Of a stretch of DNA of 64,000 nt, positions 53,769-63,380 are shown piece by piece; the stretch's first letter is position 1, and the number at the start of each line of letters is the position of its first letter. The notes beneath the pieces were generated by a model. The model did not search any database. It was not told the DNA's origin and saw only the letters and a list, made by a program, of their open reading frames with translations. This stretch comes from VXPQ01 sp965232485 (GTDB taxonomy: Bacteria > Bacteroidota > Rhodothermia > Rhodothermales > VXPQ01), in assembly GCA_965232485.1 (NCBI GenBank), contig OZ246975.1, positions 1,922,001-1,986,000 of the forward strand, in the 5' to 3' direction. Made by a program: the position numbers and the translations under genes.

Positions 53769-54695
53769 ATGCCTCGATTCTCGGGACACGAAACGTTCCC
53801 GCTGCGCTACGGATGGCTGAAAAAGGTCTTCGACCGCGTCGGCGAGACAGAGAAAGAGCCCGATCAAAAGGCCGCTTGCTGGGGCGACGACGCCATTGCG
53901 CGATTCGGCGTCGGCAAGAACATGGTCGCTTCCATGCGGCACTGGGCCAAAGCGACCGGGATTATCGACGAGCCATCCGGAACAAACTCGGTTCAAACAA
54001 CGGACCTCGGCGAGATTCTGTTTGGCGAGGACGGATTGGATCCATACGTGGAGGACCCTTCCACGCTCTGGCTGCTGCATGTTCAGATCGCAACCCACCC
54101 GGAAAAAACAACCTGGCTCTGGGCGTTCAGTTACTATCCCGCCGTGACGTTCGACCGGGACGCCATGATTGCGCAAATAGAACGCCTTGCGCGAGATTGC
54201 GGCGTATCGAAACCCTCCAGAACGATCATTAAAAACGATGTAGCCTGCCTGATCCGGACCTACGTCGCCCGGCAATCGGCGAGCCAAGGCAGACATGACG
54301 GCATACTCGAATCCCCGTTGACCGAACTGGGCCTGATCAAGGCCACGAATAAAAAAGACGAATTTCGCTTTGTGCGCGGCCTGAAGCCAACCTTGAGCAA
54401 TGGCGTTTTCGCCTATGCGCTCGCAAAGTTTTGGGAATCGTATTCCAGGGCGGATACCTTGTCCTTCGAAGCTGTTGCGCACGCGCCCTGCGGGCCGGGC
54501 CGCGTATTCGGGCTGAGCGAAAACGACTTGGCGAGTCGGTTAATTTTTCTTGAAGAGGTTACGAATGGCGTCGTCAGATGGTCTGAAACGGCAGGTCTGA
54601 AACAGCTCGTGCGAACCCAAGAGGTGCAAGACTGCGAAGCGCTGGAATACATACGAGGCGATTACGCCCAAACCACCGATAAGCAAGCTGCGTGA
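53769..54695 (+). CDS. sspB: DUF4007-family SspB-like protein
   Basis: 308 aa from the ATG at 53769 (AGGG upstream); a longer start at 53736 adds 11 residues. The beginning, PRFSGHETFPLRYGWLKK, is the DUF4007 signature; it continues FGVGKNMVASMRHWAKATG and SRTIIKNDVACLIRTYV, with an HTH-like middle. SspB proteins of single-strand phosphorothioation systems carry DUF4007 and nick DNA for sulfur insertion. It is the first gene of a tightly coupled three-gene operon; its stop overlaps the next ATG (TGATG). Confidence 0.85.
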   Translation: MPRFSGHETFPLRYGWLKKVFDRVGETEKEPDQKAACWGDDAIARFGVGKNMVASMRHWAKATGIIDEPSGTNSVQTTDLGEILFGEDGLDPYVEDPSTLWLLHVQIATHPEKTTWLWAFSYYPAVTFDRDAMIAQIERLARDCGVSKPSRTIIKNDVACLIRTYVARQSASQGRHDGILESPLTELGLIKATNKKDEFRFVRGLKPTLSNGVFAYALAKFWESYSRADTLSFEAVAHAPCGPGRVFGLSENDLASRLIFLEEVTNGVVRWSETAGLKQLVRTQEVQDCEALEYIRGDYAQTTDKQAA

Positions 54696-57600
54696 TGCCG
54701 CTGAATGACCGCGTACATATAGCCCGCCGCTTTCTCAGATCCATCCGCATAGACGCCGACCTCGATAGCGCGGCGTCGCTGGATGGCTTTGTCTGCCCGG
54801 CCTCCTCTGCCCGCGTACTGGAGACCATGTCCCGTCATGTCGCGGAAACGGGGCAGGGCGCCTTTACCTGGACGGGGCCATACGGCAGCGGCAAATCGAG
54901 CCTTGTCGTAGCGTTCAGTGCGTTGTTGAGCGGCGACCCTCTTTTGCGCAAATCGGCCAAAACCATCTTCGGCCCGACCCTTTCGAAAAAAACCCGGAGG
55001 GAACTGCGAGCCACCACGAAAGGGCGGCGCATCGTTCCGGTGGTAGGCAGAAGAGACGATCCGGCAACCGTTATCGGGGAATCTCTCCAGAAAGCAGGCG
55101 TAGCCGCGCGTCGCCCTCGCGGCGGCTGGACCGAAAGCAAGGTAATCGCCCAGCTCGCGGAAGCCGCTGCTTCCGACGAACGCGACGGGGTGGTTTTGTT
55201 CATCGACGAAATGGGCAAATTCCTCGAAGCGGCGGCGCAAAACGACGCCGACGCATACATTTTCCAGCAACTCGCCGAGGCCGCCTCGCGGAGCAACGGG
55301 CGTTTCCTCATCGTAGGGGTGCTGCACCAGGCTTTCGAGGAATACGCCCATCGCCTTTCCCGCGAAATGCGCGACGAATGGGCCAAAATCCAGGGACGCT
55401 TCATTGATCTTGTCGTAAACGCCGCAGGCGAAGAGCAAATCGACCTGATCGGCCGCGCCATCGAAAGCGACCTCACGACGGAGATAGTCGCCACGCTCCC
55501 TTCCAAAGAAGTGGCGGCTTGCGTGTATCGGGGACGCACCGAAGACACGGCGTCCCTGTCCAATATGCTTGACGCATGCTGGCCGCTGCATCCTGTAACA
55601 GCCTGCTTGCTTGGCCCTGTATCGCGGCGACGCTTCGGGCAAAACCAGCGAAGCGTTTTCGGTTTTCTGAACTCCTCCGAACCGCACGGCTTTCAGGATT
55701 TTCTGAAACACGCCGAGGACGATGATCTGTACGGCCCGGATCGTCTCTGGAATTACCTGCGCGTCAATCTCGAGCCTTCCATTCTGGCCTCGCCGGATGG
55801 GCACCGCTGGGCATTGGCGGCAGAAGCGCTCGAACGTTGCGAGTCGCTGGGAAGCGCTTCCCTCGACATTCGTCTGCTCAAAGCCATTGCGGTCATCGAC
55901 CTTTTTAAGGAACGGTCGGGTATTGTTGCGAACATAGAGCTACTGGCCATCTGCTTTCCGAAAGCATCCCGCAAAAAACTTCAAGAATCTCTTTCCCGAC
56001 TGAACAAAGGGTCCTTCGTCATTCTCAAGAAGTTTACGGACGCCTACGCCGTCTTCGCGGGAAGCGATTTCGACATCGAGCAAGCTACGCAGGATGCGCT
56101 GGACGACATAGACGAAATCGATTTTCAAGTCCTTAACGCCCTTGCCGGACTCCATCCGCTTCTTGCCAAGCGCCATTACCACACAACGGGCGTGCTGCGC
56201 TGGTTCGACACGAAAATGGTTCCGGCGTGCGACCTCCCGGAATACGCTACGCGCCTGGATGCACAAAGCGAAGCAACGGGCCAGTTTCTGCTCGCCATCC
56301 CCACGCGAGGAGAAACCGCGCAACAAATCGACGACCTTTGTCGGCAAGCCGCTTGCTGCGACGAGCACGGGGATACCGTGATTGGCATCGCAGAAAAAGC
56401 GGATAGCCTTATCTCTCTTGCTCGAGAATTGCTCGCGCTGGACAGGGTGAGAAACGAGCATCCCGAATTGGCCGGGGATGCCGTGGCGCGGCGCGAAGTG
56501 TCTGCTCGCCACGCCGCTGCGCAGACACTTCTTGAAACGACGCTGCGCCGGGCCTTCGATCATGCCCTGTGGTTTAGCAAAAACGAAGACCCCAGGCGTT
56601 ATCGACACGTAGCTCTGAATCACCTCGCTTCCGAGCTGGCGGACCAGCGATTCCATCAATCCCCCCGTCTCCATAACGAACTCCTCAACCGAAAAAAACC
56701 ATCGGCCAGCGCCGTCTCCGCACAGAATAACCTGTTGCGCCGCATGGTGTTGCATGAAGGAGAAGAACGGTTGGGTATCGAGGGATACCCTGCCGAGCGC
56801 GGCCTTTTCGTTTCATTGCTGGAATCGACCGGTCTCTACGCCCGAAAGGACAACGCCTGGCGTTTCATTTCGCCTGTGGAGAACAAAAAAGATCCCTGCA
56901 ACTTGGGGCCCATGTGGAAGGCAGCGCTTGAACATGTGCAGGAACATGCCGGACGCACGGTTGCCGTCTCGGAATTGTTCGACCTCTGGCGTCAACCACC
57001 CTACGGCGTCATGAATGGCTTAATGCCAATTTTTGCAGTAGCCTTGCTACTGTCGAAAAAAGATAGCCTGGCTATTTATAGAGAAGGGTTGTTCAGGGCC
57101 CGGTTTGACGATGTGGACATCGAGTATCTCGCCAAGCGCCCTGCGAGCATTCAGGTGCGCTGGATGGATATGAACGACGCCACGCGCCGACTGCTGTCGG
57201 ACATGGCGGACATCGTACGCAGCCTCGACTGCGCCAATGCCCTCGTTCACCTGAAACCGCTGGATGTTGCGCGCGGCTTGATAGCCATTTACGACGCCCT
57301 GCCGCAATGGACTACGCGGACGATGCAACTGTCTGCAAACGCAAAAAGCATTCGAGACATTTTCAAACGGGCGCAAGACCCCAACAAGCTCCTTTTCGAC
57401 GATATTCCGGGGGTTTTCGTGGAAAAGATCGCTTCCACTGGCGAAAAGGGCCTGCACAGGATTGCAAAAAACATGCGCGAGGGGCTGGAGGAACTGGTAG
57501 CGGCCTATCCTGCAATGTTGCATCGCCTGCGCGACGTCATGCTCGAAGAACTGCGCGTTCCAAATGTCTACCCCGCCTCCATGGCCGAACTGCGCGCCCG

Positions 57601-58084
57601 CGCCGAAAACATACGGCAGATATCCGGGGACTTCCGGATAGAAGCATTCGTCGGCAGGCTGTCTGTGTTCGACGGAAGCATGGAAGCCTTCGAGGGCATA
57701 GCCAGCCTTGCGGCGAACAAGCCGCCGCATACCTGGGTCGATCCCGACTTGGACAGAGCAACCTTGGAGATCGCCGATCTGAGTCGCAGTTTTGTCCGTA
57801 CTGAGATTTTTTCGGGAGTACGGGGACGAGCCGAAAAACGGCAATCCATGGCCGTCATCATGCCTATACGCGGACGATCCGTTCCCATTTTAAGGGAGTT
57901 CGATATCGCCGATACGGACCGGGCCAGCGTGGAAAAAATGATGGAAACCATCGATCAAGCGCTTAAAGAGGTCGGCACGAACCGGCAGGGCATTATCCTT
58001 GCCGCCCTGTCGGAAATTCTCGTAGAAATGGAACAATCGCGTCCCGAACGGGAAAGAAAAGGCAACACAAAGAAGGCCTCCTGA
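54695..58084 (+). CDS. sspC: large P-loop ATPase, SspC-like
   Basis: 1129 aa from the ATG at 54695. Walker A GPYGSGKSSLVVAF lies at about 60-73 and Walker B GVVLFIDEMGKFLE near 165-175; the remaining 900 residues are alpha-helical with no second nucleotide site evident. A segment GVLHQAFEEYAHRLSREM may be a sensor helix. SspC is the ATPase of SspABCD complexes and drives phosphorothioation. It overlaps sspB and sspD by one base on each side (TGATG), so stoichiometric expression is likely. Confidence 0.85.
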   Translation: MPLNDRVHIARRFLRSIRIDADLDSAASLDGFVCPASSARVLETMSRHVAETGQGAFTWTGPYGSGKSSLVVAFSALLSGDPLLRKSAKTIFGPTLSKKTRRELRATTKGRRIVPVVGRRDDPATVIGESLQKAGVAARRPRGGWTESKVIAQLAEAAASDERDGVVLFIDEMGKFLEAAAQNDADAYIFQQLAEAASRSNGRFLIVGVLHQAFEEYAHRLSREMRDEWAKIQGRFIDLVVNAAGEEQIDLIGRAIESDLTTEIVATLPSKEVAACVYRGRTEDTASLSNMLDACWPLHPVTACLLGPVSRRRFGQNQRSVFGFLNSSEPHGFQDFLKHAEDDDLYGPDRLWNYLRVNLEPSILASPDGHRWALAAEALERCESLGSASLDIRLLKAIAVIDLFKERSGIVANIELLAICFPKASRKKLQESLSRLNKGSFVILKKFTDAYAVFAGSDFDIEQATQDALDDIDEIDFQVLNALAGLHPLLAKRHYHTTGVLRWFDTKMVPACDLPEYATRLDAQSEATGQFLLAIPTRGETAQQIDDLCRQAACCDEHGDTVIGIAEKADSLISLARELLALDRVRNEHPELAGDAVARREVSARHAAAQTLLETTLRRAFDHALWFSKNEDPRRYRHVALNHLASELADQRFHQSPRLHNELLNRKKPSASAVSAQNNLLRRMVLHEGEERLGIEGYPAERGLFVSLLESTGLYARKDNAWRFISPVENKKDPCNLGPMWKAALEHVQEHAGRTVAVSELFDLWRQPPYGVMNGLMPIFAVALLLSKKDSLAIYREGLFRARFDDVDIEYLAKRPASIQVRWMDMNDATRRLLSDMADIVRSLDCANALVHLKPLDVARGLIAIYDALPQWTTRTMQLSANAKSIRDIFKRAQDPNKLLFDDIPGVFVEKIASTGEKGLHRIAKNMREGLEELVAAYPAMLHRLRDVMLEELRVPNVYPASMAELRARAENIRQISGDFRIEAFVGRLSVFDGSMEAFEGIASLAANKPPHTWVDPDLDRATLEIADLSRSFVRTEIFSGVRGRAEKRQSMAVIMPIRGRSVPILREFDIADTDRASVEKMMETIDQALKEVGTNRQGIILAALSEILVEMEQSRPERERKGNTKKAS

Positions 58085-58920
58085 TGACAGGCACCGTCAA
58101 ACACGTTCTTGGACTCTCGGGCGGGCGCGACAGCGCGGCGCTGGCCGTCTACATGCGGCAGTATCACCCCGACCTGGAGATCGACTACTTCTTCACGGAT
58201 ACCGGGAAGGAGCTGCCTGAGGTCTACGAATACCTCGGACGACTGGAAGGTTTGCTGGGCCGCCCCATCCTCCGGCTCAATCCGGATCGGGACTTCGACT
58301 TCTGGCTCAAGCAATACAATGGGTTCCTGCCTTCGGCCCAGACCCGCTGGTGTACTCGCCAGCTGAAACTGCGGCCGTTCGAGCGCTGGGTGCGCCCAAT
58401 GCTCAACGACGGCGCAACGGTTTACAGCTACGTCGCGATCCGCAGCGACGAATCCTACCGGGAAGGCTACGCCTCCAGGCACGAAAGCCTCATTGTGCGG
58501 CTTCCTTTCAAGGAGGCCGGGATCGACAAAGCGGGCGTATTAGAGCTTCTTGAAGCGGCGGGGCTCGGCCTGCCCACGTACTATTCCTGGCGTACGCGGA
58601 GCGGCTGCACCTTCTGTTTCTTCCAGCAGAAAATCGAATGGGTACGCCTCAGGGAAGAACACCCCGAAGCGTTCCAGGAGGCCAAAGCGTACGAGAAAAG
58701 CGCCCTTGAAGACGGTTCGCCTTTTACCTGGAGTCAGGGGGAGTCGCTGGTGGAACTGGAGCAACCGGAACGGATCGCGCAAATAAGGCAGGATCACCGG
58801 GAACGGCTCTCGCGGATGCAGTCCCGCGCTCAGCAAAATCCTCTAAGGCCGGATAGGGAGCCTCTGGATATTGATGATCTGTATGGGAAAGCGAAGGTTT
58901 GCTTGGCGTGTCATAAGTAG
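58084..58920 (+). CDS. sspD: DndC/SspD-like ATP pyrophosphatase
   Basis: 278 aa, PAPS-reductase/ATP-PPase family. The pyrophosphatase loop VLGLSGGRDSAAL is at 8-20 with SGGxDS intact; conserved cysteines are C90 (RWCTRQ), the pair in SGCTFCFF near 175-178, and a C-terminal CLAC (273-276), enough for an Fe-S cluster as in DndC. It adenylates DNA phosphate and accepts sulfur from the desulfurase. It is the last gene of the operon. Confidence 0.88.
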   Translation: MTGTVKHVLGLSGGRDSAALAVYMRQYHPDLEIDYFFTDTGKELPEVYEYLGRLEGLLGRPILRLNPDRDFDFWLKQYNGFLPSAQTRWCTRQLKLRPFERWVRPMLNDGATVYSYVAIRSDESYREGYASRHESLIVRLPFKEAGIDKAGVLELLEAAGLGLPTYYSWRTRSGCTFCFFQQKIEWVRLREEHPEAFQEAKAYEKSALEDGSPFTWSQGESLVELEQPERIAQIRQDHRERLSRMQSRAQQNPLRPDREPLDIDDLYGKAKVCLACHK

Positions 58921-59087
58921 TCGGCCAGACTGCCCTCATCGTCGCCCTCGAAAAGGGGCTTATATACAATAGTGCCGGAATCAGACAACGAGTCAGCGGC
59001 AGAAAAATTCAATCATACTCGGGAGAGCTGTAGCGGCAATAATTATTGGCAAGGTCTCAGGCCTGTCGATTCCTATATACGTGACTT

Positions 59088-59516
59088 TCATGAAAAATAT
59101 CTGTTAGCGATCTCACGCCACATCTCCGCCGCTTTTTCCCATTTTCGAGCGGCCTCATGGAGCCAGTCAGCGCAGGATTTGGCTATCCATTGGGGTGTTT
59201 CCTTGTGGATGCTATTTGCCAAAATATACAGTGCCTCCGCTCGTCTAGAGGCAGCATCGGCATATTCAAGGCATGCCCGCTTGTCGATTGGGGGCAGTGG
59301 GCTTTCTGGTCGAACCTTTTCCTTTGCCTTATTTTCGACTTTCTCCAAGTTGCGCTCCCGCCGGAACCTTTTGCGCATGCCTTGCATGCTACCAAAGTTG
59401 GCGGCTTCGATATTTTTTATTCTGGCGATCCTGTCTCGTATTCTTCGTTCGAAATTGCTGGCATCTTTGGTGGTGTCCTGAGCTTCGCAAACGGCCGAAT
59501 TAATATTTTCCTTCAT
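59088..59516 (-). CDS. small helical hypothetical protein
   Basis: 142 aa, almost entirely helical, with charged repeats (FERRIRDRIARIKNIEAANF, MRKRFRRERNLEKVENKAKE) and an aromatic C-terminal part (WLHEAARKWEKAAEMWREI). It ends the minus-strand operon convergent with sspBCD. The function is unknown; a regulator or structural partner of the effector complex is possible. Confidence 0.55.
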   Translation of the reverse strand: MKENINSAVCEAQDTTKDASNFERRIRDRIARIKNIEAANFGSMQGMRKRFRRERNLEKVENKAKEKVRPESPLPPIDKRACLEYADAASRRAEALYILANSIHKETPQWIAKSCADWLHEAARKWEKAAEMWREIANRYFS

Positions 59517-59577
59517 AAATCCTCTCGAAAATGGGTGTTAACGGTTCTTAATGCTCAGCAATAGACCCTTTTCGGTC

Positions 59578-60795
59578 TCACCTGCCCTCCTCAACCTTGA
59601 ACGCATAAATCTGCCCTTGCCGATCAATGGCAAGTCTTGCTCTTGGAGATGACGATTTCGACTCCTGCCACAACTTCTTCTTGACACTTTCGATCTCCCA
59701 TAGCGGTTCCGCCGAATGCGCCGCATCCAGAAACTGTAATACACATAGCGCCGAAGCGGTTTCAAAAATCGGAAAATATCCGACGGACGTTCGGAGTTCG
59801 GAGGCCACTGTTGCCAGCCTTTTTTCAATTGCTTCCCATTCGATATTGTCCGCAACTGGCCGACTCGCTGAATCTCGGCAATAGAAATAGTTGCGGATCA
59901 AAACATCGCCGCCCTCGTTCCGATCACAGATGACGCGCATTCTTAGACCCGTGGCGGTAAGGCTGTATCCTGTGAGGCCGTGCCGTTCTTTTTTGCGGAG
60001 TATCCCGGCATCTACCAACAACTCAAGGCGTGGAATCAGGAACCATGACCAGGGTTGCCCGAGATTCAATTTCTCGCGAACATTGCGCTCAGTAATCTTC
60101 ACAAGCTCGTTGAGTCGGGTACGTACCTTGGCGTTGTGAGGATGTCCAGACCAGCCCCGACGAGCAGACAAAACACGTTTCCAACTCTTTAGCAAAAGTT
60201 CAACCCGATTCTCGACGGTTATCTCGAAATTAGGGTCGGCAGGAAGCTGTGAAAGAAAAGCCCATAACCAATCACTATCGACATCCAGAAGCCAGATACC
60301 AAGATAGAGCGAATCCTTGTCGCCAAGTCGAAAAGGATCGTCTGCAATCCACTTGGTCGACAAACATAGACGTCCCCTGGCTAATAGAAGATTCTGATCT
60401 TTTTTTACCAATTTAAGCAAGTGCGCTAGAGACAGCGCATCGGCGAAGTAATCCTGCGTTAATGCCCCAACGGAGGATGGTAATTCCAAATCGGATAGCA
60501 GAATATCCTGATGCTCTACGTTGATGGATTGTCCCTTTTCAATAGCCCGCCGCAGCGGTGTGTATCGCGGTGATCCCGGCTTGTTGAACAGGTATTCCTT
60601 GAATGACTCCAGGCTTTCTGGCGAGACCTCGCGTTTCTTGGTCAGAAACGCCTCTATCTTTTTGCAGATGTCTTCCGAAAAGGCTGTCTGGCCTTGATTC
60701 GTGAATGATGACGCGAGAAGAGCAATTCCGTATCGCATCATGTACAAACGGAATGTGAGGGCTACTTTCAATGCACTACCCCTCAATCCCGCCAT
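59578..60795 (-). CDS. unknown 405-aa protein of the HerA operon
   Basis: 405 aa. The start at 60795 overlaps the stop of the HerA-like gene by 20 bp, implying coupled translation and a shared complex. Predicted helices and a possible winged helix in the middle (IPRLELLVDAGILRKKERHG, LTGYSLTATGLRMRVICDR) are visible; no nuclease motif is recognisable. It may be the target-recognition or regulatory subunit. It is not assigned to any family. Confidence 0.65.
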   Translation of the reverse strand: MAGLRGSALKVALTFRLYMMRYGIALLASSFTNQGQTAFSEDICKKIEAFLTKKREVSPESLESFKEYLFNKPGSPRYTPLRRAIEKGQSINVEHQDILLSDLELPSSVGALTQDYFADALSLAHLLKLVKKDQNLLLARGRLCLSTKWIADDPFRLGDKDSLYLGIWLLDVDSDWLWAFLSQLPADPNFEITVENRVELLLKSWKRVLSARRGWSGHPHNAKVRTRLNELVKITERNVREKLNLGQPWSWFLIPRLELLVDAGILRKKERHGLTGYSLTATGLRMRVICDRNEGGDVLIRNYFYCRDSASRPVADNIEWEAIEKRLATVASELRTSVGYFPIFETASALCVLQFLDAAHSAEPLWEIESVKKKLWQESKSSSPRARLAIDRQGQIYAFKVEEGR

Positions 60796-62170
60796 GAGCG
60801 GTCACTCTCGGGCGGATTTCGGTCACGAATGCACGAATCGTGTCACCGTGGCTGACAAAAGCCTGTCCCTGCGCGAGTTCTCTGAGCAAGTCATGAACCG
60901 TGAGCGTCTGAGTCCCGCTGGATATCTTCTTCGGAGATCGCCCTTTGGCGCTACGCATCACGGCATCGATATCCGGTTGAACCGTTAGTCTGTGCGCGAC
61001 AATGCAATCTACCTGCGACAAAATCTCCGGGTGAATGGCACTAGGTTGCTGGGACGTGATCATCAACGACAGGCCGTGGTTCCTGCCTTCCTTCACATAC
61101 TGGATGAGTATGGAGGTACACGGATTCGCTTTTGAAGGTGGCGCGTAGCCTTGGGCTTCGTCGATGCAGAGCAATGCGCGCGGAGGAGACGCCTCTATCG
61201 TTTTCACCGCAGCGGCACGTTCATCGTTCGAGATGGTGCTGTCCAGTTTCAGCGTCTTGTTTGCTTCCGACGCTGCGGATCGTAGATTGAACAATTGCCT
61301 GACCAGAATCGCGGCGGTCAGACTGCGCATCGGAGGAGCTAGATGCCCAAGCAAGAGAATTGTAACTTCGCCGGCCCTGACCATTGATGACACCGAAGTC
61401 GGCATCGATGAAAACAGTTCATCGCGCTCTATGCTTTGAAGGCGGCTGCGCAGAGCCCTTACCGTTGTGCGCTCGAAACTGCCGGTGGTGTTCGATTCAT
61501 CAGATAGGTACTCGATCAATTCCGAAATGCCCGCTTCGTCCTTTCCCGCGCGGGCTGCCGAATTGTAGGTGTAGCCAGTGTTCTTGACCGCGTCGAATGC
61601 CGCTAGCAGGAGATGCCCTGTCGGGTCCTTGAATAGATCGATTTCGAATACGTGTGCGTAGTCTTCGGGTCGTATAAGCGAGGTGTCTAATGCAAAAGGC
61701 TCGTATCTGGACGTATAGAAACTTTGCCGCCGCCCCACCGGGTAGAATGTCCTGACCGCAATCTCTGTTTCCTTAAGTCCGAATCCTGCGATTTTTGCAG
61801 AAAGCGACTTTCGCAATGCCTCATCAGGAATCTTGGAGACCGGAACTGCTGCATATTGATAGATGTTGAGCGTATCCAGTAGCAATACCGCGCGATCACC
61901 CATGTTACAGCCTACATTGGCGTCAACGTCTGTTGTGCCCAAGCCTTCTATAATGGTTCCAAGGGTGTAAGATTTGCCTGACCCGCGCTGGCCAAAGATC
62001 CCCGTTACTACTTCGCGCGCAAACCCCAGAACGACATTCGGACGCAAACCCTGTTCACTCAACCTTCCAAGATTGACGTGCGTGATCCGGTGCATATCCG
62101 CCGCGCCACAACCTAGGCGGATTGTTCCATCCTGATCCCGAAGCTTGGGTGATACATTGTAGCGAAGCAT
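60776..62170 (-). CDS. HerA-like (DUF87) ATPase/translocase
   Basis: 464 aa. Walker A VTGIFGQRGSGKSYTL is at about 55-70, Walker B LLCIDEAQGYAPP near 334-346, and LSLMITSQQPSAIHPEILSQ matches the HerA/VirB4 arginine-finger and sensor region. HerA-type hexamers pump DNA and in defence systems partner with nucleases such as NurA, PLD or Sir2 proteins. A PLD-type gene lies two genes upstream in the operon. An oligomer bound to DNA ends is likely. Confidence 0.82.
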   Translation of the reverse strand: MLRYNVSPKLRDQDGTIRLGCGAADMHRITHVNLGRLSEQGLRPNVVLGFAREVVTGIFGQRGSGKSYTLGTIIEGLGTTDVDANVGCNMGDRAVLLLDTLNIYQYAAVPVSKIPDEALRKSLSAKIAGFGLKETEIAVRTFYPVGRRQSFYTSRYEPFALDTSLIRPEDYAHVFEIDLFKDPTGHLLLAAFDAVKNTGYTYNSAARAGKDEAGISELIEYLSDESNTTGSFERTTVRALRSRLQSIERDELFSSMPTSVSSMVRAGEVTILLLGHLAPPMRSLTAAILVRQLFNLRSAASEANKTLKLDSTISNDERAAAVKTIEASPPRALLCIDEAQGYAPPSKANPCTSILIQYVKEGRNHGLSLMITSQQPSAIHPEILSQVDCIVAHRLTVQPDIDAVMRSAKGRSPKKISSGTQTLTVHDLLRELAQGQAFVSHGDTIRAFVTEIRPRVTAHGGIEG

Positions 62171-62193
62171 CTGGCCCTCCCGTCAATCGTTTC

Positions 62194-63369
62194 TCAAAAG
62201 CTTTCCGTGAAAATCGACTGCGCCGGTGTCAGATCCTTCGTGTCGATGACATAAGAATCGCGGCGCGCCGCATGAACAGCCCCTTCATTGAGTGCCGCTA
62301 TGAAATTACGGGGCAGGCTCGCAGTAGGTGCGCTTGTCGCCAGATAAACAAGTTCTTCCATCGCTTGGTTAGTTAACGGGTAGTATTCCAGTCCGTTAGG
62401 CACTTGCCCTTGATTCTCTTTCTCCTTCTTCTTGTCTTTATCAATGACGAGTTCGAAGAGGTCCTTCAGGAACACACGTACATCGTCCTCGTGGGCAAGG
62501 TACTTAAGATCGTGAATGTTCGCTTTGTTTAGACGAGTCTTGATATCCTCCGTGAACACAAAATCCGGAATTTCATCTTCCTGCATCGCATAAATCGAAA
62601 CAATGAAACCCACGACGCTATTGTCATCGTCAGCAAACTTCCTGAAAGCATCGTGAAATGATGCCCGACAGTCCTGATTACGGACGTTTGTAAGCCCTTC
62701 CATTTCGTCGAGCAGGAACAGATAATATATCCCCTTGTCGACGAAGAGTCGCATGATTCCCACCAGAACGCGGTACATCTCGGAGATGGTATCCATGTTC
62801 TTAGTAAGATTGTACGAGGTGAGCTCCGCGGCACTCAGCGACCCTCCGCATAGCCACTTCCACAACGTAATCGGCTCGCCGGCATAACCAAGGGCTCGAA
62901 TCGCTCTGGCTATGTTCGCATCGCCGAAATCATTTCTGAGTTTGTCTTCCAGGGCCGGCCCCGCGTTCTTTGCGAGATATTCGTCAATGACCTCTCGTAT
63001 CTTTTCGAGGGTCAGCGCTTCCATCATCTGTGCGTGGAGATAGTTATAATTCGTTTTCTCCTTGAATTCGGCATCTATAAAACGGCACTTTACTTGGTAA
63101 TCCGTGCGGGCCGTCGCCTCCGGGCTTTCCTCAAGCTTGTACTTGATATTGAATAAGGTGTGCGTCTTCCCTACGCCATACTGTCCGTGAAGATATTTCT
63201 TCGGCTGGTTCCCCATCATGTAGCGTTGACGTATATCGTCGATGATTTCCTCGTTTATTTTCGTCTTGCCGAAATACGCTGCGCGGTCTTCGCGATTGAC
63301 CCGGAACATGATCGTGAAGTTCTTTCTGTCGCCCTTTAGACAGAACCTTTCGTTGAGTGGCGCGGCCAT
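62194..63369 (-). CDS. AAA+ ATPase of the defence operon
   Basis: 391 aa. Walker A YLHGQYGVGKTHTLF is at about 59-73 and Walker B YYLFLLDEMEGL near 213-224; the N-terminus (FRVNREDRAAYFGKTKI) and helical C-terminal domain resemble ORC/Cdc6-like or DUF2791-type ATPases. It lies between the PLD and HerA genes with gaps of 11 and 23 bp. It may act as a sensor switch that licenses nuclease activity. Confidence 0.75.
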   Translation of the reverse strand: MAAPLNERFCLKGDRKNFTIMFRVNREDRAAYFGKTKINEEIIDDIRQRYMMGNQPKKYLHGQYGVGKTHTLFNIKYKLEESPEATARTDYQVKCRFIDAEFKEKTNYNYLHAQMMEALTLEKIREVIDEYLAKNAGPALEDKLRNDFGDANIARAIRALGYAGEPITLWKWLCGGSLSAAELTSYNLTKNMDTISEMYRVLVGIMRLFVDKGIYYLFLLDEMEGLTNVRNQDCRASFHDAFRKFADDDNSVVGFIVSIYAMQEDEIPDFVFTEDIKTRLNKANIHDLKYLAHEDDVRVFLKDLFELVIDKDKKKEKENQGQVPNGLEYYPLTNQAMEELVYLATSAPTASLPRNFIAALNEGAVHAARRDSYVIDTKDLTPAQSIFTESF

Positions 63370-63380
63370 TGTGCTGCCTC

